NCBI GenBank assembly: GCA_025057935.1
Contig: JANWUW010000087.1
Location: 1-61,599, forward strand
Direction of reading: 5' to 3'
DNA: 61,599 nucleotides
Source of the DNA: Thermoflexales bacterium
Lineage (GTDB): Bacteria; Chloroflexota; Anaerolineae; J036; Brachytrichaceae
Below the pieces are notes generated by a model that searched no databases, was not told where the DNA came from, and saw only the letters and a list, made by a program, of their open reading frames with translations. A program made the position numbers and the translations under genes. Below are positions 34,859 to 43,151 of this stretch, piece by piece. The stretch's first letter is position 1. The number at the start of each line of letters is the position of its first letter.

Positions 34859-34974
34859 CGTGCAATCCCCCTATCAGCCTCGGTTAACCTCTCCAACATA
34901 CGATCTACACAGCAGCGTTATCTAATCACACAGCGTTTGGACGCGGCGATTCTAGCGTGAAGGAGAAAAAAGCA

Positions 34975-36246
34975 ATGCGAGCGAGAACTTGGTTGACCGC
35001 GATTTTGGCGAGTGCGCTGGTGGCGACGGCCGGTTGCACCGCAGAGCAGCTCTCTAGCTTAGCAGACGAAGCGCGTGCGCGCGCGCGTCAAGCTGCCGAA
35101 CTGGTGGTGACGGCGCTGGCAACCGAGGCAACGGCTGCCCCGTCCTCCGCTGAGCGCGCTGAGCCTCAGACAAATCAGGCGAGCACTCGGACAGTGCGCG
35201 CCTTGGCGACGCCTAGCCCAACGGCGACACCCCTGCCGAATAGCGTGTTTGAGGCGTTTGACCGCGACGACCAAGTGCTCATTAACCTCTATGAGCGCGC
35301 CAACCCGGCTGTGGTGTTCATCACTGTGGACCGTGGCGCCTTCGGCGGGGGGAATGGATCAGGGTTCGTGATTGACCCAGACGGATACATCGTCACCAAC
35401 AACCACGTCGTGGAGGGCGCAGAACGCATTGACGTCACCTTTGCAGATGGCGAGCGGCTGCGCGCGCGCTTGATCGGGCGCGACCCGTACAGCGACCTTG
35501 CATTGCTCAAGGTGGAGCGCAGCGGCTTGCCCTACCTCGAGCTGGCGGACTCCGACCAGGTGCGCGTGGGTCAGCGCGTGGTGGCGATCGGCAACCCGTT
35601 TGGGCTGGCGGGCACCATGACGCTCGGCATCGTTAGCGCGAAAGGACGCACGCTCTCAGAGGGGGGCGGCGCCGGGAGCTTCGCTAATCCTGACATCATC
35701 CAGACCGACGCCGCGATCAATCCGGGCAACTCCGGCGGTCCGCTGTTGGACTTGCGCGGGCGCGTGGTTGGCGTGAACACCGCCATTCGCACAGCTGGTC
35801 AGACCGTGCTCGGGCAGCCAGTGAACAGCGGCATTGGCTTTGCCGTGCCTTCGAACACTGTGCGGCGCGTCGTGAAGGCGCTCCTCGAGGAAGGCCGCGT
35901 GCGCTATCCCTTCCTCGGCATTCAAGGCGCTGTGCGCGTCAATGAGGTTGCCGAGGAGCTTGGGATTCCGTTGAAGGACGGCGTCATGGTGCTGGGCGTG
36001 CAGCGCGGCGGGCCGGTGGCGCGCGCTGGGTTGCGCGGCGCGCAGGTGGACGCGCGCGGCAACATCGTTGTGCCCGGCGATGTCATCATCGCTTTCGATG
36101 GGCAGCCTATCCGCGACTACGAGCAACTGATCTCGCGCTTGGTCGCCAATTACAAGCCCGGAGACCGCGTGACAATCACCGTTTGGCGCGAGGGGCAAGA
36201 GCTGGACTTGCAGGTGACGCTTGGCGAACGACCTCAGCCCGAGTAA
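34975..36246 (+). CDS. htrA: HtrA/DegP-type serine protease lipoprotein with PDZ domain
   Basis: 423 residues from ATG 34975, selected because AAGGAG stands 9 nt upstream; GTG 34957 is weaker. The signal peptide ends in a lipobox with C21 (VATAGC), followed by a 70-residue low-complexity tether. The S1C trypsin-like domain has the full triad H144 (NNHVVEG), D174 (YSDLALLK) and S253 (PGNSGGPL). One PDZ domain covers roughly 325-415. Expected role: quality control of extracytoplasmic proteins, tethered to the membrane. It is divergent from the ResB-like gene across 116 nt, in which I see no confident promoter. Confidence 0.93.
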   Translation: MRARTWLTAILASALVATAGCTAEQLSSLADEARARARQAAELVVTALATEATAAPSSAERAEPQTNQASTRTVRALATPSPTATPLPNSVFEAFDRDDQVLINLYERANPAVVFITVDRGAFGGGNGSGFVIDPDGYIVTNNHVVEGAERIDVTFADGERLRARLIGRDPYSDLALLKVERSGLPYLELADSDQVRVGQRVVAIGNPFGLAGTMTLGIVSAKGRTLSEGGGAGSFANPDIIQTDAAINPGNSGGPLLDLRGRVVGVNTAIRTAGQTVLGQPVNSGIGFAVPSNTVRRVVKALLEEGRVRYPFLGIQGAVRVNEVAEELGIPLKDGVMVLGVQRGGPVARAGLRGAQVDARGNIVVPGDVIIAFDGQPIRDYEQLISRLVANYKPGDRVTITVWREGQELDLQVTLGERPQPE

Positions 36247-36253
36247 GCCGGGC

Positions 36254-36973
36254 ATGCCGCTGCCGCTTGCTCCTGCCGAACACGAGCGCGCGCAGCGCGT
36301 TCGCGCGCTGTTTGGGCGCATCACGCGCCGCTACGACTTGATGAACCGCCTAATGACTGCTGGGCGTGACCAGGCGTGGCGGCGCGCTGCAGCACGCGCG
36401 CTGGGCTTGAATGGCACAGCGCGCGTGCTCGACCTCGCCACTGGCACAGGCGACCTCGCCTTCGCTGTGCGTGAAGTCTACCCCCAGGCGCATGTCGTGG
36501 CGATGGACTTCTCTGAAGTGATCCTGCGCGAAGGCGTGCGCAAGGCGAGGGCGCGCTGCGAGCACCATGTGGCGTGGGCAGTGGGAGATGCGCTCGCTTT
36601 GCCCTTCCCTGACGGCGTTTTTGACGGCTGCACCAACGCCTTCCTGCTGCGCAACGTGGTGAACCTAGAGCTGGCGCTGCGCGAGATGCGGCGCGTGGTC
36701 AAACCCGGCGGTCGCGTGGTGTGCATGGAGATCACGCACCCGCAGACGCCAATCTTCCGCGAGTTGTTCTGGGTTTACTTCGGTCGGATCGTCCCTCTCA
36801 TTGGCGGCGCGGTTGCTGGCGACCTGCAAGCGTATGCCTACCTGCCGCATTCCCTCTCGCGCTTCCCTGCCGCTGAGCCGCTGCGCCGAATCATGCTCGC
36901 CGTCGGCTTCCGCGAGGTGCATTACCGCCTGCTGGGGTTAGGCGCAATGGCGATTCACGTCGGCATCGCGTGA
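36254..36973 (+). CDS. menG: Demethylmenaquinone methyltransferase (MenG/UbiE)
   Basis: 239-residue SAM-dependent C-methyltransferase, the last step of menaquinone synthesis. N-terminal RVRALFGRITRRYDLMNRLMT matches the UbiE signature; motif I is VLDLATGTGDLAF, followed by AFLLRNVVNLELALREMRRVVKPGG and the C-terminal FPAAEPLRRIML. ATG 36254 follows the protease stop by 7 nt; an earlier TTG inside htrA is less likely. Its stop overlaps the GTG of the next gene. Menaquinol would feed the bc complex encoded at 26147-29643. Confidence 0.92.
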   Translation: MPLPLAPAEHERAQRVRALFGRITRRYDLMNRLMTAGRDQAWRRAAARALGLNGTARVLDLATGTGDLAFAVREVYPQAHVVAMDFSEVILREGVRKARARCEHHVAWAVGDALALPFPDGVFDGCTNAFLLRNVVNLELALREMRRVVKPGGRVVCMEITHPQTPIFRELFWVYFGRIVPLIGGAVAGDLQAYAYLPHSLSRFPAAEPLRRIMLAVGFREVHYRLLGLGAMAIHVGIA

Positions 36974-37320
36974 GCACGCAGGCATACTTAAGCCAGATGG
37001 AGTGGCTCAAGCGATTGTTCGGGAGGAAACCGCGATCGCCAGATGACGATCCTGAGGCGTTGATCTACTACGTGCGCGGGCATAAGTGTGGCGCGATCAC
37101 GCGCGTGCGCATTGACAAACGCAACGAGCTGAGCCGCGATGATGATGACACGCTGTTCGTGCGCAAGGTGGTTGTGGATAACCGCTGCTATGGCCGTGTG
37201 GAGATCGTGCTACGTTTCGATGCGGCGTATCGCGAGTTGAGCCGCGAGATCAGCGGCGGTGAGTTCGTCACGCGCGAAGCGTGGCTGGCGCAGCAACAAT
37301 CATCCCAGCCCGATCGCTGA
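36970..37320 (+). CDS. Small protein of unknown function
   Basis: 116 residues; not recognised. After a short N-terminus (MEWLKRLFGRKP) it has an acidic stretch, then a compact beta-like region: LIYYVRGHKCGAITRVRIDKRNE, TLFVRKVVVDNRCYGRVEIVLRFD in pieces, ending FVTREAW and a polar tail. Two cysteines (HKCG and NRCYG) could bind metal or pair. The GTG overlaps the menG TGA (GTGA at 36970-36973), so it is co-translated with menG. The 3' end overlaps the convergent bchG gene by 21 nt. Confidence 0.65.
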   Translation: MSTQAYLSQMEWLKRLFGRKPRSPDDDPEALIYYVRGHKCGAITRVRIDKRNELSRDDDDTLFVRKVVVDNRCYGRVEIVLRFDAAYRELSREISGGEFVTREAWLAQQQSSQPDR

Positions 37321-38250
37321 AACCAGCATTGCCCACGTGTAGGGCGGAATTCCCACGAGATTGTAGCGCACCGCCATCGGTTGGGTTGGCTCGCGGATGA
37401 GCTGGGCTTGCACGCGCAGCTGGGCGAGCAGCAGCAAGAAGCAAATTCCTGCGGACACCCAGCGCCCCCACGCAAGCTGCGCGGCGATCGCCACAAGCTG
37501 CGCTGCGTTGATGATCACCACGCCAATGCGCGCCGCGTTCGACTCGCCGAACATCACGGGGATGGTGCGAATGCCCATCTTGCGGTCGCCAGCCACGCTC
37601 TTGAAGTCATTGATGATCATCGTGCCCACCACGCCCAAGCCGTAGATGAGCGCTAAAGTGAAGCTTTGCGTCGCTGTCGGCGAGCGCAGCGCGGGGTCGA
37701 ACGTCAAGTGCCCAGCCACCCAGGCGCAGGTTTCGTAGGTCAGCCCGATGGCTAAGTTGCCCAGCCAACCGTTCTTCTTCAGGCGAATGGGTTCTGCGGA
37801 ATAGGCTAGCGCGATCGCCATGCCGATCAGGGCGACGATGAGCACGGGCACGCCGAGGTAAGCCGCCACAGCAAGCGCTGCGGCTGCAAGAAGCGCAAGG
37901 ATGGCGAACACCTGCCCGCGCGTTGCCCGCCCCGAGGGAATGAGGCGCTCCGGCTGGTTGATGGCGTCCACTTCGCGGTCACACCAGTCGTTCCACACTT
38001 GCGAGAAGCCCACCAGCAGCGGTCCCGCCATGAACGTGCCGATGGCGATCTTGCCGAGGCTCTCGATGCTGCGCCAAGCGTCCTCGGCGAGGTTGAAGTA
38101 GATGCTGTGGCTGGCAATGGTGCCGACAACGAATGCCCACGTCGGCGCGAACCAGGTGTACGGCTCCATCAGCGTGAGCATCACCTTGAAGAAAGGCAGG
38201 GGTGCCGGCTGTGGCTTGAAAACTTGCGCAGCGCGAGTGTCTTGAGTCAT
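37300..38250 (-). CDS. bchG: Bacteriochlorophyll synthase BchG (UbiA prenyltransferase family)
   Basis: 316-residue membrane prenyltransferase that esterifies (bacterio)chlorophyllide with a C20 (geranylgeranyl/phytyl) chain, the last step of bacteriochlorophyll synthesis. The two Asp-rich motifs are VWNDWCDREVDAIN (85-98), extended by the BchG-type QPERLIPSGR, and INDFKSVAGDRKMGIRTIPV (213-232), which together separate BchG/ChlG from UbiA and MenA. About eight to nine helices; N-terminal LMEPYTWFAPTWAF also fits BchG. The gene stands alone, with no other bch or puf genes in the window. Esterification of BChl a versus c (BchG versus BchK) cannot be settled by eye. Confidence 0.88.
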   Translation of the reverse strand: MTQDTRAAQVFKPQPAPLPFFKVMLTLMEPYTWFAPTWAFVVGTIASHSIYFNLAEDAWRSIESLGKIAIGTFMAGPLLVGFSQVWNDWCDREVDAINQPERLIPSGRATRGQVFAILALLAAAALAVAAYLGVPVLIVALIGMAIALAYSAEPIRLKKNGWLGNLAIGLTYETCAWVAGHLTFDPALRSPTATQSFTLALIYGLGVVGTMIINDFKSVAGDRKMGIRTIPVMFGESNAARIGVVIINAAQLVAIAAQLAWGRWVSAGICFLLLLAQLRVQAQLIREPTQPMAVRYNLVGIPPYTWAMLVSAIGLG

Positions 38251-38289
38251 GGGCAGTGCGAGGATAGTCGCTTGGTGTGCTAGCCCGGG

Positions 38290-38295
38290 ATTATA
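38290..38295 (-). promoter_or_regulatory. Consensus -10 TATAAT upstream of bchG
   Basis: A perfect TATAAT on the minus strand ends 39 nt before the bchG ATG at 38250, in the 55-nt gap after the homoserine dehydrogenase gene. No good -35 hexamer at 16-18 nt. It suggests bchG has its own promoter. Confidence 0.45.
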
Positions 38296-38305
38296 GTTTC
38301 TCGCC

Positions 38306-39367
38306 TCAGCACAACGCGCGCGCCAAATCCACGATGTCGCCCAGGACGCCGCTGGCGGTCACCTCTTGCCCTGCGCCGCGACCGCTCACCGTGAGCGGGT
38401 TGTCGCTGAAGTAGCGCGTGTGGAAGACCACTACGCTGTCGCTTGTGTGCACGCGTCCAAGCTTGCTCTCGCGAGAGACGCCCACCAGCCCCACACGCAC
38501 GCGCCCATCGGCAATCTCAGCTGCGTAGCGCAAGGTGCGTCCATCGGCAGTGAGGGCTGATGCGCGCGCGCGCATTGGCGCGTCGAGCGCGTCCACTTCG
38601 CGCAAGAACGCCTCAACGCTGAGCGCGTCCATCTCTGCTGGGTAGAGTGACTCGACAGCGACGTCGCGCAGCTCGAGGCGATAACCCAACATGCGCGCGA
38701 GGATCAACGCCTTGCGTGCCGTGTCCAAACCGTTGAGGTCTTGGCGCGGATCTGGCTCGGTGTAGCCTCTGGCTTTTGCCTCGCGGACGGCAGCGCCGAA
38801 GGGCGCGCCGGCTTCGAGCTGCGCTGCGAGGAACCCCAACGTGCCGCTGAGCGCGCCCTCAATGCGCAGCACGTCGTCGCCGCTGTCGAGGAGCGTGGTG
38901 AGGGTGCAGATCACGGGCAGGGCAGCGCCGCAGGTGGTCTCCCAGCGCGTGTGCGTGTCGGCAAGCGCATCCCACCAAGCGAGCGGTCCTGCGAGCGGCA
39001 ACTTGTTCGCCAGCACCACGCCCAAGCCGCGCGCTTTTGCCTCTAGCAGGACCGGCACGGTGGCTTCGCTCGCGCTGGTGTCCACGAGGATGGTGCGTTC
39101 GGGCAGATCAGAAATGCGCCATGCAGGTTGCTCAGACGCAAGCGGCAGCCCTTGCTCCTTGCGGCTCACGAAGCTGAGCAACGTCTGGTCGTCGAAGCCG
39201 CGCAGGTCAATGGCCGCTGAGCGGCTATCTGCCAAGCCGATCACGCGCAGGTGTAATCGGTTGCGCGCGGCGTGCCGTGCTCGTGCCGCAACGATTTGGC
39301 GCACCAGCGCGCGCCCCACTCCACCCAAGCCCAAAACGAAGAGCGGCTGTTCGATGGTCGAACGCAT
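38306..39367 (-). CDS. hom: Homoserine dehydrogenase (ThrA C-terminal type, no ACT domain)
   Basis: 353-residue NAD(P)-dependent oxidoreductase reducing aspartate semialdehyde to homoserine, for threonine and methionine synthesis. It has an N-terminal Rossmann motif LGLGGVGRALV (13-23), DTSASEATVPVL, VVLANKLPLAGP, GALSGTLGFL and the catalytic region ARGYTEPDPRQDLNGLDTARKALILAR (read in two parts). The sequence resembles the dehydrogenase half of bifunctional ThrA rather than the ACT-domain Hom proteins, so threonine feedback through ACT is absent. A TATACT box ends 10 nt before the ATG. Confidence 0.9.
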   Translation of the reverse strand: MRSTIEQPLFVLGLGGVGRALVRQIVAARARHAARNRLHLRVIGLADSRSAAIDLRGFDDQTLLSFVSRKEQGLPLASEQPAWRISDLPERTILVDTSASEATVPVLLEAKARGLGVVLANKLPLAGPLAWWDALADTHTRWETTCGAALPVICTLTTLLDSGDDVLRIEGALSGTLGFLAAQLEAGAPFGAAVREAKARGYTEPDPRQDLNGLDTARKALILARMLGYRLELRDVAVESLYPAEMDALSVEAFLREVDALDAPMRARASALTADGRTLRYAAEIADGRVRVGLVGVSRESKLGRVHTSDSVVVFHTRYFSDNPLTVSGRGAGQEVTASGVLGDIVDLARALC

Positions 39368-39377
39368 ATGGCGGCAA

Positions 39378-39385
39378 AGTATAAT
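39378..39385. promoter_or_regulatory. Overlapping divergent -10 boxes for hom and rnj
   Basis: The 8-bp AGTATAAT reads TATACT on the minus strand (39383-39378, 10 nt before the hom ATG at 39367) and TATAAT on the plus strand (39380-39385), facing the RNase J gene 246 nt away. The hom transcript would be leaderless, the rnj transcript would carry a long leader. Confidence 0.5.
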
Positions 39386-39631
39386 GACTCGCGTTCAGCA
39401 GCGCGTGCTTCGCGAGATTTGAGTCAACTCGATGGGTGAACGACCCTCCCCGCAAGTGACCTGGCTGGGGCATAAGAGCGCACCTCAGCAGTGGCGCACC
39501 CGCCGAGCGAAGAAGCGCGCCGCGCTGCCCGAAGTTAGCAGTGCTCCCGTATGGATAAGAGGCGCATCTAGTTGCGTTCACAAAACACAGCCGCGCCTCT
39601 CGACTAAAAACAGCCCTTGACCGAAGCCTCC
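39386..39631 (+). promoter_or_regulatory. Long 5' leader of the RNase J gene with potential stem-loops
   Basis: About 240 nt without a convincing gene lie between the plus-strand TATAAT and the RNase J ATG. Early in it CTCGCG (39388-39393) can pair with a CGCGAG about 17 nt later, and AGAGGCGC (near 39558) can pair with GCGCCTCT (39593-39600). A 62-codon open frame at 39432-39620 has no protein-like features. No known riboswitch was recognised. Confidence 0.35.
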
Positions 39632-41281
39632 ATGTCGTCCAAGCCACTCACTTGGGTTCCCATCGGCGGATGCGGCGAAGTCGGCAAGAACATGATGATG
39701 TTCGAGTACGACGATGCCATCCTGATCATTGACGCCGGCGTGATGTTCCCCGAGTCGGACATGCTCGGGGTGGACGCGGTGATCCCTGATTACAACTTCT
39801 TGAAGGACAAGCGCCACAAGGTGCGCGGCATCGTGATCACACATGGTCACGAGGATCACACTGGCGCCATCCACTACGTTGTGCGCGATTTCCCGAACGT
39901 GCCGATCTACGCCACGCCGCTCACGCGCGGCTTGCTTGAGGTCAAACTGCGCGAAGCCAAGCTCTTGGATCGCGTGCAATTGCACACCATTAAAGTTGGT
40001 GACGAGGTGACGATCGGCCCGTTTCACATCGAGACCTTCCGCATGTGCCACAGCATCCCCGACAACATCGGCATGGGCATCAAGACGCCTGCTGGCTTGG
40101 TGGTGCTGAGCGGCGACTTCAAGTTTGATCACACACCTGTGGACGGAAAGCCCAGCGACTTCGCCAAGCTCGCAGAGCTGGGCGGGCGCGGGGTGTTGGC
40201 GCTGTTCGCCGACAGCACCAACGCTGAGCGCGCAGGCAGCACCCCGAGCGAGCGCGAGATCGAGCCGACATTCGAGCATATCTTTCGGGATGCTGAGGGG
40301 CGCATCATCGTGGCGACGTTCGCCTCGCTGATCTCGCGCGTGCAGCAGGTGGTCAACGTATGTGACCTCTACGGGCGCAAGCTCGCCATCGCCGGGACGA
40401 GCATGGGCGAGAACGTGAAGATGGCGCAAAAGATGGGCTACCTCACCATCCCGCCCGGGATGCTGGTGCGGCTCGAGGACGCGATCAAAATGCCGCCGCA
40501 CGAGGTCGCGATTGTGGCGACCGGCACCCAAGGCGAGCCGAGCGCGGTGTTGGCGCGGATGGCGGTGGGCAAACATCCGCTGATCAACGTCGTCCCCGGC
40601 GACACCATTGTCATGTCCGCGCACCCCATCCCCGGCAACGAGGAGTATGTGCATCGCGTGATCAACCGTTTGTTCCAAAAAGGCGCCGAGGTGTTTTACG
40701 ACCCCGTCGCGAAGGTGCACGTCTCGGGGCATGCGAGCCAGGAGGAGCAGAAGCTGCTCATCAGCTTGATCCGCCCCAAGTTCTTCATCCCCGTTCATGG
40801 CGAGCTGCGCATGTTGAGAGCGCACGCACGTCTGGCGCGAGAGATGGGCATTCCCGCAGAGAACATCTTCGTCGTTGAGAACGGCACCCCCATTCGCTTC
40901 CACGAGGGCAAGGCTGAGCAACTGCCGCGCCTGCCTGGCGGCTATGTCTTCGTGGACGGCAGTGGCGTGGGCGACGTGGAGCGCAGCGTGATCCGTGAGC
41001 GCGAGGCACTGGCGCGCGACGGCTTCGTCGTGGTTGTGATCCACCGCGACGCACAAGGGAAGCTCGCCAAGCCGCCGGAGATCATCACCCGCGGCTTCAT
41101 CTACTTTAAGGAGAGCGACGCCTTCATGCGCGCTATGGCGCAGACCGTTAGCGAGGCGCTCCGCGATCTCAAGCCGGGTGCCAGCGAGGACGCTATCAAG
41201 AATCGCACAATTGACGCGCTCAACCGTCTGATCTACAGCGAGACGCGCCGCAAGCCGATGATCATCCCCATTGTCTCCTAG
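39632..41281 (+). CDS. rnj: Ribonuclease J
   Basis: 549-residue metallo-beta-lactamase/beta-CASP ribonuclease with 5'-to-3' exo- and endonuclease activity in mRNA decay and rRNA maturation. Metal motif HGHEDH at 71-76 (ITHGHEDHTGAIHY), N-terminal WVPIGGCGEVGKNM, LSGDFKFDHTPVDG, ADSTNAERAGSTPSE, the beta-CASP motif ATGTQGEPSAVL and HVSGHASQEEQ, then PVHGELRML. ATG 39632 gives the family start; TTG 39617 adds five residues. The stop overlaps the GTG at 41281, although the next gene more probably starts at 41299. Length fits the family. Confidence 0.95.
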   Translation: MSSKPLTWVPIGGCGEVGKNMMMFEYDDAILIIDAGVMFPESDMLGVDAVIPDYNFLKDKRHKVRGIVITHGHEDHTGAIHYVVRDFPNVPIYATPLTRGLLEVKLREAKLLDRVQLHTIKVGDEVTIGPFHIETFRMCHSIPDNIGMGIKTPAGLVVLSGDFKFDHTPVDGKPSDFAKLAELGGRGVLALFADSTNAERAGSTPSEREIEPTFEHIFRDAEGRIIVATFASLISRVQQVVNVCDLYGRKLAIAGTSMGENVKMAQKMGYLTIPPGMLVRLEDAIKMPPHEVAIVATGTQGEPSAVLARMAVGKHPLINVVPGDTIVMSAHPIPGNEEYVHRVINRLFQKGAEVFYDPVAKVHVSGHASQEEQKLLISLIRPKFFIPVHGELRMLRAHARLAREMGIPAENIFVVENGTPIRFHEGKAEQLPRLPGGYVFVDGSGVGDVERSVIREREALARDGFVVVVIHRDAQGKLAKPPEIITRGFIYFKESDAFMRAMAQTVSEALRDLKPGASEDAIKNRTIDALNRLIYSETRRKPMIIPIVS

Positions 41282-41298
41282 TGAGGAGGCTGAACACT

Positions 41299-42318
41299 AT
41301 GGCGCATCACTTTGCTCCCTTCTTCGACTACGTTCGTCATCTGGTTAGCGAGGGGCGATTGCCCAGCGCCGTGGTCGGCGTTGCCGACGCCACGCGCATC
41401 CTCGACATCGCTGCGTTCAACGCGCACACAGACAGCATCTACATGCTCTTCTCGGTCACCAAGCCCATCGTGGGGCTGGCGGTGGCGCAGTTGTGGGAGC
41501 AGGGCAAGATCGGGCTATATGACCCGCTGCAGCGTTACGTGCCCGAGTTTGGGCGCACACGCAGCGATACCGTGACGATTTGGCACTTGCTCACGCACAC
41601 TTCCGGCATTGACCAAACCGCAGCCGACCTCGCGCGCTTGATCTTGCCCGAAGGCGCGATCACACCGATGCAGGCGCTGATCAGCGCGCCAATGCAGTTC
41701 CGCGCCGGCACCTACAAGCTCTACAACAACCTCGCCTTCGTCGGCTTGCAGGCAGTGATCGAAGCGGTGAGTGGAGAGCCGCTAGAGGCGTATCTCTCGC
41801 GCGCGATCTTCGTGCCGTTAGGTATGAGCGACACTTCGTTCGCGGCGCACGAGGCAAGCCCCGATCGCACCATGCCCATGCACGGCACCGAAGGACTGTT
41901 GGACTACCCGCGCTTTTTGCGCCTGAAGACGCCAGCGGGCGGCTTGTTCAGCACTGCTTCAGACTTGCTCACGCTTGGGCGCGCGCTGCTCAACGGCGGC
42001 AGCCTAGAGGGACAGCGTGTGATTGCGCCGCTCACGCTCAAGGCGATGACCACGCCGCACACCATCGGCATCCCGCCGCTGCGCGTTGGTGAGGAGTTCA
42101 TCGGCTCAGAGGTTGGGCTGACGTGGATGTTGCCGATCAACCACTACGACTTAATCGTGCGCACCCAGTATGGGCACAATGGCTGGGGCGGCTGCATGTT
42201 TTGGATATACCCTGAACAGGGCGTGTGCTTCGTGTTGCTCACGAACCTGTTGGCGCCTGAGCAAAAGGGCGTGATGCTCGACCGGCTGCACAACGTCTTC
42301 GCTGCATGCCTCACATGA
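41299..42318 (+). CDS. Serine hydrolase of the class C beta-lactamase family
   Basis: 339-residue cytoplasmic-looking protein (no signal peptide) of the beta-lactamase/transpeptidase-like superfamily. Active-site motifs: SVTK with nucleophile S52 and K55, the YNN triad (Y142) and HNG in YGHNGWGG in place of KTG/HTG, as in many esterase EstB-like members. HLLTHTSGIDQ and PLGMSDTSF are typical. More likely an esterase or amidase than an antibiotic-resistance enzyme; the substrate is unknown. ATG 41299 has a strong GAGGAGG 9 nt upstream. It is followed by an HAD gene with an ATGA overlap. Confidence 0.85.
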   Translation: MAHHFAPFFDYVRHLVSEGRLPSAVVGVADATRILDIAAFNAHTDSIYMLFSVTKPIVGLAVAQLWEQGKIGLYDPLQRYVPEFGRTRSDTVTIWHLLTHTSGIDQTAADLARLILPEGAITPMQALISAPMQFRAGTYKLYNNLAFVGLQAVIEAVSGEPLEAYLSRAIFVPLGMSDTSFAAHEASPDRTMPMHGTEGLLDYPRFLRLKTPAGGLFSTASDLLTLGRALLNGGSLEGQRVIAPLTLKAMTTPHTIGIPPLRVGEEFIGSEVGLTWMLPINHYDLIVRTQYGHNGWGGCMFWIYPEQGVCFVLLTNLLAPEQKGVMLDRLHNVFAACLT

Positions 42319-43151
42319 GCCGCGACCCGCAGCCGCCTGTGCAACCGATCCGACTGCTTGAGGTGGACCTCGACGGCACGACCGTGGATCACGAAGGGCG
42401 CATCAGCCCGCGCGTGCTCGAGGCTTTGCGCGCCGCGATGGTGCGCGGCGTGTGGGTCTCGGTTGCCACAGGACGCAACTTGCCCAGCGCGCGCCCCTTT
42501 GCGGAACGCATCGGCATTAACGCGCCGCTGCTTTGCCTGCAGGGCGGCATGGTGTACGACTTGCAACGCGAGCGTGTGTTGCGGCATGTCACGTTGCCCC
42601 ATGCGCTGAGCTGCGAGTTAGTGGAAGTAGTGCGTGCCTACCCTGAGTGGAAGCCTGTGGTGTACCAAGACAACCGCATCTACATCAATGACGCTGCGTT
42701 CTTTGCGGGCATCCAAACGCTGATCGGCTTTCAGCCCATTCTCGCCGAGGATCTGTGCGCAGTGTTGCAGGCGCGCGATACCGACAAGGTGCTGTTTCGT
42801 GTGCCGCCGGAGGATGCGCCGCGCGCTTTGGAAACGCTGCGCGCGCACGTCGGCGAACGCGCGCTCGTGATGCAGTCGCATGCGATCTTCGTCGAGGTCA
42901 CTCCGCTCGGCGCAGACAAAGGCACAGCGCTGCAATGGCTGGCGAATTACTTAGGCGTGCCGCGCGCGCAGGTCATGGCGATCGGCGACCAGGACAACGA
43001 TGCAACGATGATTGCGTGGGCGGGGCTTGGCGTGGCGATGGGCAACGCGCCAGAGCCAGTGAAGGCGCTCGCAGCTTGGGTGGCGCCAAGCATTGACGAG
43101 GATGGCGCAGCAGTGGCGATCGAACGTTTCGTGCTGAATCACGACCTGTGA
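42315..43151 (+). CDS. Cof-type HAD family hydrolase
   Basis: 278-residue HAD phosphatase of subfamily IIB (Cof/YidA-like), acting on sugar phosphates, FMN or nucleotides. Motif I is VDLDGTTV with the catalytic D-x-D near residues 18-20; motif II is VSVATGRN; the IIB cap follows; motif III/IV is ADKGTALQWL and MAIGDQDNDATMIAWAG. ATG 42315 overlaps the upstream TGA (ATGA); the ATG at 42306 is also in frame. The stop overlaps the GTG of the next gene. Substrate not predictable. Confidence 0.88.
   Translation: MSRDPQPPVQPIRLLEVDLDGTTVDHEGRISPRVLEALRAAMVRGVWVSVATGRNLPSARPFAERIGINAPLLCLQGGMVYDLQRERVLRHVTLPHALSCELVEVVRAYPEWKPVVYQDNRIYINDAAFFAGIQTLIGFQPILAEDLCAVLQARDTDKVLFRVPPEDAPRALETLRAHVGERALVMQSHAIFVEVTPLGADKGTALQWLANYLGVPRAQVMAIGDQDNDATMIAWAGLGVAMGNAPEPVKALAAWVAPSIDEDGAAVAIERFVLNHDL

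Noticed and set aside
39432-39620. 62-codon open frame in the RNase J leader as an upstream peptide
   Set aside because: No Shine-Dalgarno sequence, Arg/Ser/Gln-rich random-looking composition.
39578-41056. 492-codon minus-strand open frame opposite RNase J
   Set aside because: Shadow of the RNase J gene caused by codon bias; no family features.
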